Assembly (NCBI GenBank): GCA_039105265.1
Contig: JAPFFF010000010.1
Location: 2,356,001 to 2,420,000 of the forward strand
Length of the DNA stretch: 64,000 nt
From: Tritrichomonas musculus
Lineage: Eukaryota > Parabasalia > Tritrichomonadida > Tritrichomonadidae
Reading direction: 5' to 3'
Below, piece after piece: positions 10,960-20,476 of the stretch. The translations under genes were made by a program, and so were the position numbers. The notes under the pieces were generated by a model that worked only from the letters and a program-made list of their open reading frames with translations, was not told the DNA's origin and did no database searches. Positions within the stretch are counted from its first letter, which is position 1, and each line of letters begins with the position of its first letter.

Positions 10960-11089
10960 TTTTTCGGGTGTAGAATTCAAAAAACACCATTAGAAAGCTC
11001 AAAAACTACTCCATACCTTTAAATCTGATGGTGTGGTCATTTGTATAGTGTTGTATAAAAAAATTGAAAAACGGCAATGTACTTGAACT
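10960..11089 (-). repeat. Right terminal inverted repeat of the Polinton-like element
   Basis: Reverse complement of the first 140 bases. It begins 35 bp after the stop codon of the fibre-like gene and ends near 11089, where AT-rich element DNA gives way to a GC-rich segment. No target duplication can be checked because the left flank lies outside the window. Confidence 0.9.
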
Positions 11090-11119
11090 TGAGGGACGGG
11101 GGTGGGAAATTAGCTAATG

Positions 11120-11255
11120 TAGATAGGGTATACTTACGATAGGTTTTTCAGTAGGTATTTGGCCGGAAGCTGAGGCCCAAGCGAGGGTGTACCTGAGCTT
11201 GGTGGCGAAGCGTGTAGGCGGTGGTGAAGTATGAGACACCGCCTATACTATACTA
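11120..11255. other. GC-rich island with two strong hairpins (candidate structured RNA)
   Basis: Directly right of the element, about 135 bases are far richer in G and C than the surroundings and fold into two adjacent hairpins. The first pairs CCAAGC (11177-11182) with GCTTGG (11197-11202), closed further by AGGGT/ACCT. The second pairs GTGTAGGCGGTG (11212-11223) with CACCGCCTATAC (11237-11248), 12 pairs with one wobble and a 13-base loop. No open frame of note crosses it. In AT-rich genomes such islands are often RNA genes, but I recognise no family. It may also be the flank of another repeat. Confidence 0.4.
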
Positions 11256-12135
11256 CTTTTCATATATTTAAAGGGTTGGTATTTGCATTCTATTTGGTCT
11301 GTTAAGTCTTTGATTTAGTATTGTATCTGAGATTCAGAACAACTTAGGTTCCATTTTTGAACTTCTAAATGTAAATCATGAATTGTCTTTTGCTTATTTT
11401 CTAAAAAAAAGTTTAACTCATATTTTTATATCATACATTGTTTTTTATTCATATTTTCAATTTCGCCAATTTAACCCCAAAGTTCACAATTTTCAATTTT
11501 TGTTGGTAATTCTAAAATTCTGTTATAATAAATTCATCTTGCTCTACAATTAATTGATTTAATATTTTTGTTTATATAATAATAATATGCTGTGTGTCAA
11601 AGGGAATAATCGAACACTTTGTATAAATAGTTGTTATCGAACACTTTCAAATGTGGTAATCGGACCTCTGAATTCGAGAATAGTAAATTTTTTGGCCATA
11701 ATTTTTTTTAGAAGCCATCATGGCTAATTAATGACCTCTGATGTTTGACTACTTTGAACATTAGTTTGGATTTGTGCAATTTGTGATAAATTTCCTGTTT
11801 TTTATCGCTGAGCTCTCTTTGATGTTGATTCCACTTACTTTTAGGTTTGTAGGGTTTTCAAAACTTATAGTTTTGTCTTTAATAGATGAAATTTGAAAAC
11901 TCTCTGCAACTTTATGATTCAATTTTGCACTATTAAGAGTAGATATAATAGACTAATTATATTCAAGTAGTATATACGAGTCGGTTTCTGTAGGGGCTGT
12001 AGCCCACTACGTCAACTCGAACTCCTGATAAAAAAAAAAAAAAAAAAAAAATTAAAAATTGAAAACAAGGTGGGACTATTTCACCTAAGTACTCAATTTT
12101 TCACTTAAGTTATCAAAAATTGGAAAAAAAAAAAA

Positions 12136-12220
<85 letters not shown>

Positions 12221-12565
12221 TCTCCAATTGATAAAGAAAAAATATTTATAGTTGGTTGACAAAAAAAATTTTTGGACAAAAATCTGTTTTCACTTAACTT
12301 CTATATAATAGAAAAGAATTTGGATTTTAAAAAGCCAAAAACATTAAATAATATACAAGTACGAATATGTTTTTCTGTTTAAATTTAGTTTTGGTTGAAG
12401 TTTTTTTTATGAATTAATATATCAAATATTGATTATATAAATTAAATATTTTTAATTTAATAATATGATAAACTATTTATCAAATAATAAGCTAATATTT
12501 ATGAAAAAAATCTATTTTTCAATGAGATAAATGTCAATTTAAAAAAATATTAAAAAGTTTTTATA
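11256..12565. other. AT-rich intergenic stretch with a nested hairpin
   Basis: No gene is visible. At 11977-12019 there is a nested stem: CGAGT (11977-11981) pairs with ACTCG (12015-12019), enclosing GTAGGGGCT (11990-11998), which pairs with AGCCC and CTAC (12001-12010) with one bulged base and a two-base loop. ATCGAACACTTT occurs twice between 11610 and 11650. A homopolymer A run follows the hairpin near 12029. The rest is low-complexity AT sequence. Confidence 0.5.
12136..12220. repeat. (TAA)n microsatellite
   Basis: About 28 uninterrupted copies of a TAA/ATA/AAT triplet, flanked by an A run on the left. The isoleucine-rich frame across it on the minus strand is an artefact of the repeat. 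Confidence 0.97.
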
Positions 12566-15413
12566 TCACATTTCTTTTAAAATGTCAAGATTTTCTACAA
12601 GTGGTCCCTTTGCAACATTTTGTCCCTGGTTGCTATTATTATTATTATTTTCTTTTGCAATTGGAATATTTTCATCCGTATCATCTTCGTCTTCAAAATC
12701 ATAATCCGAATCTGAATCACCAGCATTTTTAGAAGAGTTGTCATTATGGTTCATCAGATTCAAATCTTTAGGAGGAGATTCAAATTGAAGTGAACATCCT
12801 GTTTCTATATCACTATTATGCTTTTGTATTTCTATTGAATTGTTATATTTTGCAAGTTTTCCTTTATATTAAGTAAATGCTTTTTTTCGTATTTCACCTT
12901 TTTCTGTGTATAAAGATTGGTCTTTTTTTAATATTTTCTAATAGTAATTTGTGTTTTTCATCTCCAATTAGTTCCAAAAACGTAGGGATTGTTTTAATTA
13001 CATGTGAAGTAATCCCTGGATATTTTCTTAGTTCTCTTCGACCTAGAGGAGTCAGGGAAAATAAAAAAGTCCAGTATTGGCCTGATTGAGATTTTTTCAT
13101 TCTTGAATTACATTTATCTCTGATTGTTGTTAAAATTCTCTGTGTGATATTTGTTGAATTTATGTTTTCTTCCAGTTGTTTTAGTGCTTTATCAACAATT
13201 GGAGTTACATAAGTAGCAGGACAATTAGCAGCCTCTAATACAGTTGTTTCATTTTTGAAAGGTAGAAGAATACAAAATAATATACCCCTAACACACACGG
13301 AAAAAATGAAAATATCCGATTGAATTGTATTCGATTTTTTCAATTCCTATTCAAAAATGGAATTCCAAATATTTTGATGGTTTAAATGTATTTTCTTGTT
13401 ATTAATAAATTAATTATATTTTTATTGTATTTTGATTACTATTAAATGCATATTTTTTAATTTATCAGACAACAAATTCTAATATGTGTTTTTCCGGATA
13501 GTATTTATTAGATTTCATTAGTAATTATATACCAGAGAATAAAAAGAATAGTATATTATTTCATATTTTTGTATTTTTTCCCCAATTATGTAATTTATTA
13601 ACAAGAAAATTCTATTTTTCTTTAGATTGAGTTATATGAACGTTTTGTTTTGTGACCAATTTACTAAATATGTATGAAAAATTTTGCATAAACAATGTAA
13701 GAAACAAATGCCACCATAAAAACGACCGAACATTTAAAAGATGGAAACGATTAAACCTCGATTACGATATATAAAGCAAATACGACCGAGCATTTAAAAG
13801 ATGGAAACGATTAAACCAAAGATCATACATAGGGAGATAAAAAGGAACCAAAGATCACACATAGAGAGATAAAAAAACTTGGAAAACAGGGCATTATTAG
13901 AAACAAAACATCCTCTTTTTATTTATCATTTTCTCCCAGATAACTAAAATATATTTTATATAATAATATTGAAATATTGTGACTCTTTTAATATCTTCAT
14001 CGACTACAAACATAAACATTAATTAACAATTATTATGATTTATTTAACAACGAGTAATTCTCATCATATACATGTAAGCCAAAATTGCATACATGTTTAT
14101 TGTAGATATTCAATACTCATTAATTTTTATCCTTTCCTTTTTGATACCACGAAAATATTGTTTTTTTGGCTATCGTAATGAAATTTTCATTAATTAAAAT
14201 AAAAAATTACTTAATGAATGCTGATTTTTTAATAAAAATAATACAAAGAACGTGTTTAATTCAAAAAGTTGTACTTTTATATTTTTTTTTAAATGTTTGT
14301 TTTTTCAGCAAATATTCAGTTAAATATAATATAATACCGATAAATATTAATAATAAATAATATACCATCTTAAAATACAATAAGTTATATGATGCATGGT
14401 AAAATAATTGTAAATCAAATGTAATTTTTTTCATAATAAAAAGAAAAACATAATTAAAGAATTAAAAATGATGTTGAACACTTTTAAAATGATGGATACT
14501 ATAACAATATTGAAATCACTATTTTTTTAAATCATTTACAATATCTTTGAAAACAAAAATTCATCTTGAAATAAATTGCCTCAAAAAATAATTAAGACGA
14601 AAAAAAGATATATCACGTACACATTTGCCGTTTTTCAAGCTAAAAACAAATATTACATTTTATTTAATGCATAAAAAAGTTTTATTTTGGAACAGATTAT
14701 ATTCATAATAGAGAGCTTCTACCATTTATAATATTCATGTGACTATTTGAAAAATCTTGATATTCGAAGAGAAATCTATACTTCAATTATGATGGTCTCT
14801 ATAATAAATATGAACTTCTAATCATTTGAATCAAATTTTGAGAAGAATACGTGAATCAAATTTTATGTAGATAGAAGGTTTGCTTCCCAATCAAGTAAAC
14901 ATTATTTAATTTGATCATCAACCAGATGCAAACAAATGGCTAAGTATTTTATTACACGAAATAAAAGCAATTCACTTAGATATAATATTTTTTTTAAAAG
15001 ATTTTGAATTGATGAATTATTTGGGACATTTTTTGTTCTTTTATATGAAAAAATAAAAAATAAACGTATTTTTTATTTTTAGAAATTTTTTTTTGAAAAG
15101 ATTATTTTATAAAAAAATACAATTGAATAAAAATATAAAAAAATTTTAGAGCCGAAAAATTATATTATAAAAAGTTATAAACTTTTTGATAATATAAACC
15201 ATTCAATCGGGAATTTTCATTTTTTCCGTGTACGTTAAAGGTACTTGCTGTCGTTGTTAAACCATCAATAACGGAGTCAGGAAAATCATATGCTGCATCT
15301 TTGTTTAACGATAGTAATATTGATTCGATATTTTTGATACGACATTCATGCGCTTCAAATTTTTTTATCATCCAAATATGTATCTTTTCGAACTGCAAAA
15401 ATACAAAGCTCAT
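12566..15413 (-). pseudogene. Unknown host gene, split by a DNA transposon and frame-broken
   Basis: Reading on the minus strand, a gene starts with ATG at 15413 (MSFVFLQFEKIHIW), just after an in-frame TGA, and runs to 15238, where a TA-flanked element interrupts it. The reading resumes at 13288 in the same phase: taking out the element and one TA joins ...TTTASTF to RGILFCILLPF without a shift. The second part (to 12894) includes TPLGRRELRKYPGITSHVIK. Beyond its stop the likeness to coding sequence continues in other frames, ending in an acidic tail (DSDSDYDFEDEDDTDEN) and a stop at 12566. At least two more frame breaks therefore exist, and the gene is dead even without the insertion. I do not recognise the family. 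Confidence 0.65.
13291..15235. mobile_element. Tc1/mariner-type DNA transposon, non-autonomous (1.95 kb)
   Basis: The left end reads ACACACACGGAAAAAATGAA (13291 onwards) and the right end is its inverted partner (to 15235). Similarity extends about 35 bp inwards to GATTGAAT on both sides. Both ends are bordered by TA (13289-13290 and 15236-15237), the target duplication of the Tc1/mariner superfamily. No transposase frame is present inside, only AT-rich DNA with two short tandem duplications between 13720 and 13870: a 60-bp period with TTTAAAAGATGGAAACGATT and a shorter one with AACCAAAGATCA. It sits within the pseudogene described for 12566-15413. Confidence 0.8.
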
Positions 15414-15541
15414 TGTTCACTCTATGCCGACAAACAAGAAAAATCCTCAGTAGTAATGTTAAGGGGGCTCCTTTAAAACACTCCGCCCGCCCTTAACAAC
15501 GTTTTAGGACCCCCTTTCTGGATCCCCAAACCACGAAAAAC

Positions 15542-15821
15542 CCCTATCTGGGACCCTCTAAAAACTTGCTTGTCAAGCCCTATCATAAGCCCTAAAAATA
15601 CTGTTTTTAAGATCTCTATAAATAACCCCAAACGTAATTTAAATAATTTTTTAACCGCTACACTTAAATATAATATGACTACAGAAATTCAATTCACTAC
15701 CGAATCAATCGTTGATGAATTCTATGACTACATAGATGAACTCGATAAGATTCACTGTGTTGACGATATCATGGAAATACCTCAATGAAACCTTGATCCC
15801 TATCTGGGACCCTCTAGAAAC
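15542..15821. repeat. Pair of 24-bp direct repeats around a small frame
   Basis: A 24-bp sequence containing CTATCTGGGACCCTCTA occurs at 15542-15565 and, with one change, at 15798-15821. The intervening 232 bp holds the small frame at 15675. The DNA from about 15455 to 15560 is unusually C-rich for this window. This may be a short repeat family unit; no target duplication is evident. Confidence 0.7.
15675..15788 (+). CDS. Possible 37-residue small protein
   Basis: The frame from ATG at 15675 encodes an acidic peptide that begins MTTEIQFTTESIVDEFYDYI and ends at TGA. An open extension upstream to 15570 lacks an ATG. Codon choice and composition look more coding-like than the surroundings, and the frame lies between two direct repeats. 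I recognise no family. It could be a remnant of a longer gene. Confidence 0.3.
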   Translation: MTTEIQFTTESIVDEFYDYIDELDKIHCVDDIMEIPQ

Positions 15822-15960
15822 ATCCTTTTCTTAAGACCCTCGAATGGTCACTTGCGTAGGATCATCTGCGCAGTATGTCTATTATTTTTGGTTTGTATCG
15901 TTAAGAGTCGATCATTAACGAACAACATCACTAACGAACTTATCGTAAATGCATATCACT

Positions 15961-16197
15961 AACGATCCTACTATGATATCTAATGTGAACGATACAGCTA
16001 TAACATCTGATGTAAACGATCCAGCTATAAAATCTGATGTGAACGATCCAGCTATAACATCTGATGTGAACGATCCAACTACGACATCGAATGTAAACGA
16101 TCCAACTATAACATCGAATGTAAACGATCCGACTATAACATCGAATGTAAACGATCCAGCTATAACATCTGATGCAAACGATCCAACTCTGACATGA
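15961..16197. repeat. 27-bp minisatellite, open in several frames
   Basis: About 8.7 copies of a 27-bp unit, each containing AACGATCC. In the plus frame starting at ATG 15949 it would encode an 82-residue protein of nine-residue repeats (NDPAITSDV). The minus strand is open across it in two further frames, because a 27-bp unit without stops keeps every frame open. Variation between units is mostly single substitutions. I treat it as a tandem repeat; a short repeat protein is possible but unsupported. Confidence 0.85.
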
Positions 16198-17787
16198 TGA
16201 GACCAAAAAGAGAATCGTTGTCGAACAAAAACCAACTATAGTAGATGCATCATGCATTCGATATAAGAGATGCATATGCATCTACTCGGTTGGGGAAGAG
16301 ACTGGAAGTCTTTTCATTACGAGGATTACATTTGTCGACAAATGCTTCTGTGTTATCTATACCACAAGCAATAGCTTACCACATAGGTGTTAATTCGCTA
16401 TGGGCTCTATCATAAATATGATACAAAATAACACAGAAAAGAAGCATAGTAGCGAATCGAACTTGCACCTGCATATCAAATCAAAAAAAATCAAACTTTT
16501 TCTGATGTAATTTGCTCTATCATAAATAAAAATAACTGCATATCAAAAATCAAATAAAATCAAAACTAAGCATTGATTTTGAATTTTCGAAGATATGCTG
16601 ATAAACTTCAAAAAACAGATATTCATGAAAGCACATTTTTCTTTAAGAGTATATTATTATTAGTTTAATATTTGAATTTTAAGTCATTTATATAATTATA
16701 TATTGAGATATAATAAAAACAAAATCGAACATGAACGAACTTTTTGAAAGAAAAAAATTATTTCTTCAATTTGAATCAAAAAAATAGAAGTTCAGATTAT
16801 TTAATGTACTTGTAAATAAGGAAGCATGGGATAATCTCCGAAACACATAAAGATATTCAAGATTAATTAAAAATATTTTTGGAGCATGCGATAAACTAAT
16901 ACGTAGAAATTATAATACTATTGGTGGTAATAATATATTCCAGAGGATATTTGATTAAAACAAAGAGAGAATTTTTAACCTATTTTGGCGGTTTTTACAT
17001 TAAGAAAGATTTTGAATACCGCTTAATGCAAAAACCGTAAAAAAGGTCAAAATTTCTTAAGACGTGGGGAAATGAATCTGACACAAAAAATTAATAAAAG
17101 TATGAATTTTAAAATAAATAAAAAAGACATAAAAGAATAAATAATAAGAATGACTTACAAAATAAACAAAAAAAGAATTTAATATTTAAACTGAGCTTTT
17201 ATTTACTAATAATTTTATCGTTCTAAATTGTACTGATCATATTCAACAAGATTTCAAGTAAATGAATATAAAACAGAAAACTTTTAAAAATAATGCCGCT
17301 AATGAAAACAGCATTATCATATAAAGATATAGTTGGGATAAAAAAATGTCAATTCCAAGCTCCAATTATCAAATAAATCAATGTAATCTAAGTTAATGAT
17401 TTGTATTCATTTAATATAATGCAATTTTTAGCCAATGATATAATAAAAAGATTAATATCTGAAATAATAGTGAATTTTCCGAAAAAAATATCTTAACAAC
17501 TTCTAAAAGAGATTACTCAGCATAGTAAAAGTGTCAAATCAACAAAATAAGCCAAAGAAGAATGTAAATAGTTAGACTTATTTGCTAAATTCATGACCAA
17601 ATAAACATTCAATTATATTTATCAAAAAGTTCAAAAAATAAACTTTTATTCTTATTGTAGAATTGGATTTTTTTTACAATAAAAATCAGGCATAAGTCTT
17701 ATCGTTTTTGATTCAAGTTTATTTTTTTTTAAATTTTTCAAAAAAAAGAACAACTTTTTTTTTTCTGAAAAAAATGCAAAATAAAAA
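16198..17787. other. AT-rich intergenic stretch with inverted repeats
   Basis: No gene is visible. Near 16225-16280 ATGCATC motifs form a short inverted repeat. Between 16340 and 16470, ATGCTTCTGTGTTAT and its diverged reverse complement flank a 70-bp centre. At 16970-17004 and 17022-17055 a 34-bp imperfect inverted repeat (core GGTTTTTACATTAAG against CTTAATGCAAAAACC) would form a hairpin with a 17-base loop. The remainder is low-complexity A/T. Confidence 0.5.
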
Positions 17788-18819
17788 ATGTTTTCAGAAA
17801 AAAATCAACTTTTTTTTGAAAAAGTGAAAAGCACACTAAAAATTGAGAATAAGATATTTGAGATAAATATTTTAATGAACATTACCGATGAATTTTATAT
17901 CTCAAATGGCTTAAATATCCTTCAACGGCAAAATTCCTTCAACAATACTTTAATGAAAACTGATTATGTAAATACCGAATCTCAAAATTCATCTTCAAGC
18001 ATTTTATCTGTACAATCTCAAAATTCATCAACAAACGACTTATTTCCTAATCAACAATCAAATGAAGACCATAATGATCAACCATCAAATGAAGGCAATA
18101 TTCAAAATACCAAAAGAAAATTGTTTACCAAAGAAGAAGATAATCTTTTGACAATGGCCGCATTTAAATTTAATCAAGGATCGTGGAATGATATTGCCAA
18201 GTTTGTTCCAGGAAGAACTCCTAAACAATGCCGAGATCGATGGACTAATTATCTTCAACCATCTCTGAAATTTGATCCATGGACAAATTCGGAAGATAAA
18301 AACCTAATATCTCTTGTAAAATCCAATGGTACTCATTGGAAAAAGATGAAGCGATACTTTCCTGGAAGATCAACAAATTCTTTAAAAAATAGGTGGCACT
18401 GGTTAATGAATAATCAAGAAAAACTTTTATTAAATAAATCAATGATGAAAATAAATAATCAAAAACCAACGCCCGCAAAATGCAAAAAAAATATTAAGAA
18501 GGTAAATGATAAATTTAATTTTCCTACAGTAAATAATGGAAATATTTATCAATTTAATGGAAATAATACTATTCCAATTGTAAATAATCAATCATTTAAA
18601 TATCCAAATGGAAAAGAAATACAAAATAATTATTTATGCAATATAAATCAAAATCAAAATAAGACTAATTTAAAACAGAATGGAAATATTAATTATCTTG
18701 ATGCGAACTCAGGAAATAATATAGAGACTGTAAAAAAGAATTTTATTGATAAGGGAAAAAATGGGATTTTTGAAGAGAATGATTTAATAACAATTAATCC
18801 TGAAGAGTTAGATTGGTAG
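17788..18819 (+). CDS. R2R3-type Myb DNA-binding protein
   Basis: A 343-residue nuclear-type protein with two adjacent Myb repeats. R2 spans about residues 111-159 (KLFTKEEDNLLTMAAFKFNQ, then GSWNDIAKFVPGRTPKQCRD) and R3 about 160-208 (DPWTNSEDKNLISLVKSNGT, then HWKKMKRYFPGRSTNSLKNR). The spaced tryptophans are present (W133, W152, W165, W184 and W203 by my count), with phenylalanine in the first position of R2, which is common. The recognition helices QCRDRW and SLKNRW are intact, so sequence-specific DNA binding is likely. The N-terminal 110 residues are Ser/Asn-rich and the C-terminal 130 residues are Asn-rich, both probably disordered. Trichomonads have many such small R2R3 Mybs, some controlling surface-protein genes. 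The target here is unknown. The start at 17788 is the first ATG in frame. Confidence 0.92.
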   Translation: MFSEKNQLFFEKVKSTLKIENKIFEINILMNITDEFYISNGLNILQRQNSFNNTLMKTDYVNTESQNSSSSILSVQSQNSSTNDLFPNQQSNEDHNDQPSNEGNIQNTKRKLFTKEEDNLLTMAAFKFNQGSWNDIAKFVPGRTPKQCRDRWTNYLQPSLKFDPWTNSEDKNLISLVKSNGTHWKKMKRYFPGRSTNSLKNRWHWLMNNQEKLLLNKSMMKINNQKPTPAKCKKNIKKVNDKFNFPTVNNGNIYQFNGNNTIPIVNNQSFKYPNGKEIQNNYLCNINQNQNKTNLKQNGNINYLDANSGNNIETVKKNFIDKGKNGIFEENDLITINPEELDW

Positions 18820-20476
18820 ATATTATTTATATTCTTGAATAATTATTTGTCTTGAAAATATCCAAAAAAATTCCAAAAAATACTTTTATATTTTATATAT
18901 AAAAAATAAGTCTTGAAATTAATTTCTTTTGATTTAAAATTTACCGATTTATTTGTTAAATAACTGAAAGTATTGTAAATTATTTTTTCAATGGGAGTTG
19001 GCTATACTTATCAAATTTGAATTTTCTGGAAGATTAAGTTTTTTTATTTTTTCAATTAGAAATATTTAATAACTATTCTAATTTCGGTTGATTCGAATTT
19101 CTATCTCCATTAACTTGCTCTTTTTATAAATAAAACATCATTTGTTCCTTTTAAAAAAACTAAAAAAAGCTTCTGGTTCAAGTTTTTTTTTTTGAGAAAA
19201 AAATTTGAACTTTTAATTCAATTCTTTTCATAAAATGTGGTTTCAAAATTATTTATATATTCGCTCTCATCTAATACTTTATAAAAGAAAGGCCGATTTT
19301 TGGTATCATTCAAATTCACCGTCCACTTTTTGAATGCATAATTTGAAAACAATGAATGATACAAAAAATCGGCTGAATATTCAGCCTATTATTTTCAAAT
19401 TAATCGTTGTTTTCTTTTTTTTTTTTTTTGAAATGATGAATTCAAAAGGTTAACTACCACTTAAAATGTAATAAATAGAGTTTTTGCCATAATATCAAAC
19501 CTATGTAATATTCTTTTATTAAAATTTAAAAATAATTGAAATTTGAAACCAACAAAAATAATAATCATATTTAAAGATTCCAAATAAAAGTTTAATATAT
19601 TTTATAAAATACTTTCTTGAAAATTTAATTCTCCATTCATCAACATAATTATTTACTCAGAATCAAATAAAAAACACTTATGTTTTGATTGTTGATTTAG
19701 TTGATTATATTATATTTTAGATTCTTTTTTTTTTGGCTATTAATTAATATAATTTCAACTAAATGGTTGTGGATGTAAAAGAAAATGATATAATATTAAT
19801 AAAATATTTTATTATATGAATTTAACATCTTTAAAATGTAAAAAAATTCTTTATTTATTACAATATTTATATTTTTTGTTTTCGACCATCACTAGTATTC
19901 AAAATTGTTCAAGTCTTGAAAATATTCAATACATTGAATATTTTTTAAGAAAAAATTATTTCAAAAATTATTCATTATCCTCCTTTCTCAAATTTGCTAA
20001 TTATTAAAATAAAATATTCACAAAATCTCACATTATTCGAAGCTAAGAAAATAAATTATCATATATATTTATTTATTTTCTGCCCATTTTTAATTATATT
20101 TTGGACTAATTAAAAATTGATTTTTGAAAGAAATCAATAAAATCACAAATTTTCAATACACATTCAATAATATTGAGAAATTTTTCCAGAATTGTTGAAA
20201 TTATGGTAATTGAGAAAAATTTATTGATTTATCCTACTACTTTAATAAATAACTCTGATTGAAAATCATATATTTTGTTTCATTATATCAATAAATATAA
20301 GAATACTCATTTAAAACATTTTCTAAAGTATTATTTTTTTAGATTATTCCAACTTGAATTTTGTTAAAACATTATTTTTCATATGTAATTAAACTAGTTT
20401 TCTATTTTGAAATTGCAAATTTAACACCAAAAAAATATCATCAAATTAATATTCTTTATCAATTATATTAATTTAA
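18820..20476. other. AT-rich intergenic stretch with a long hairpin
   Basis: No convincing gene. At 19292-19312 and 19353-19373 a 21-bp inverted repeat (arms containing GCCGATTTTT and ATCATTCA) with one mismatch encloses 40 bases. The right arm runs into a perfect 16-bp palindrome, GGCTGAATATTCAGCC (19371-19386). A 63-codon frame at 19816 is short and compositionally like the surroundings, so I do not call it. Confidence 0.5.

Larger units (their letters stand above)
1..11089. mobile_element. Polinton/Maverick-like element (protein-primed PolB, compact form)
   Basis: Inverted repeats of about 130-140 bp bound an 11.1-kb block with four tightly packed genes: a protein-primed family B DNA polymerase, a small GIY-YIG-like protein, a probable single-jelly-roll (penton-like) protein and a giant fibre-like protein. 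Gene order is two divergent pairs meeting in the middle, with gaps of only 55 and 18 bp and one 8-bp convergent overlap. This matches virus-like packing rather than host spacing. The polymerase and terminal repeats point to the Polinton/Maverick family known from trichomonads. I do not see a retroviral-type integrase, a packaging ATPase, a protease or a double-jelly-roll capsid gene, so it is a reduced relative or a deletion derivative. The four genes present look whole, and the two arms are nearly identical, which suggests a recent insertion. The left arm touches the window edge, so the true left end and target duplication cannot be seen. Confidence 0.8.

Noticed and set aside
12085-12279. 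Poly-isoleucine frame
   Set aside because: Translation of the (TAA)n microsatellite.
15915-16281. Two minus-strand frames across the 27-bp minisatellite
   Set aside because: They owe their openness to the repeat unit, and their residue content (Trp/Cys/Ile-rich) is implausible for a protein.
16340-16470. A tRNA relic suggested by GCGAATCGAACTTGCACC
   Set aside because: No acceptor or anticodon arms can be paired around it; it belongs to a diverged inverted repeat.
19816-20007. 63-codon frame
   Set aside because: Short, with Phe/Leu/Tyr-rich composition like random AT-rich DNA.
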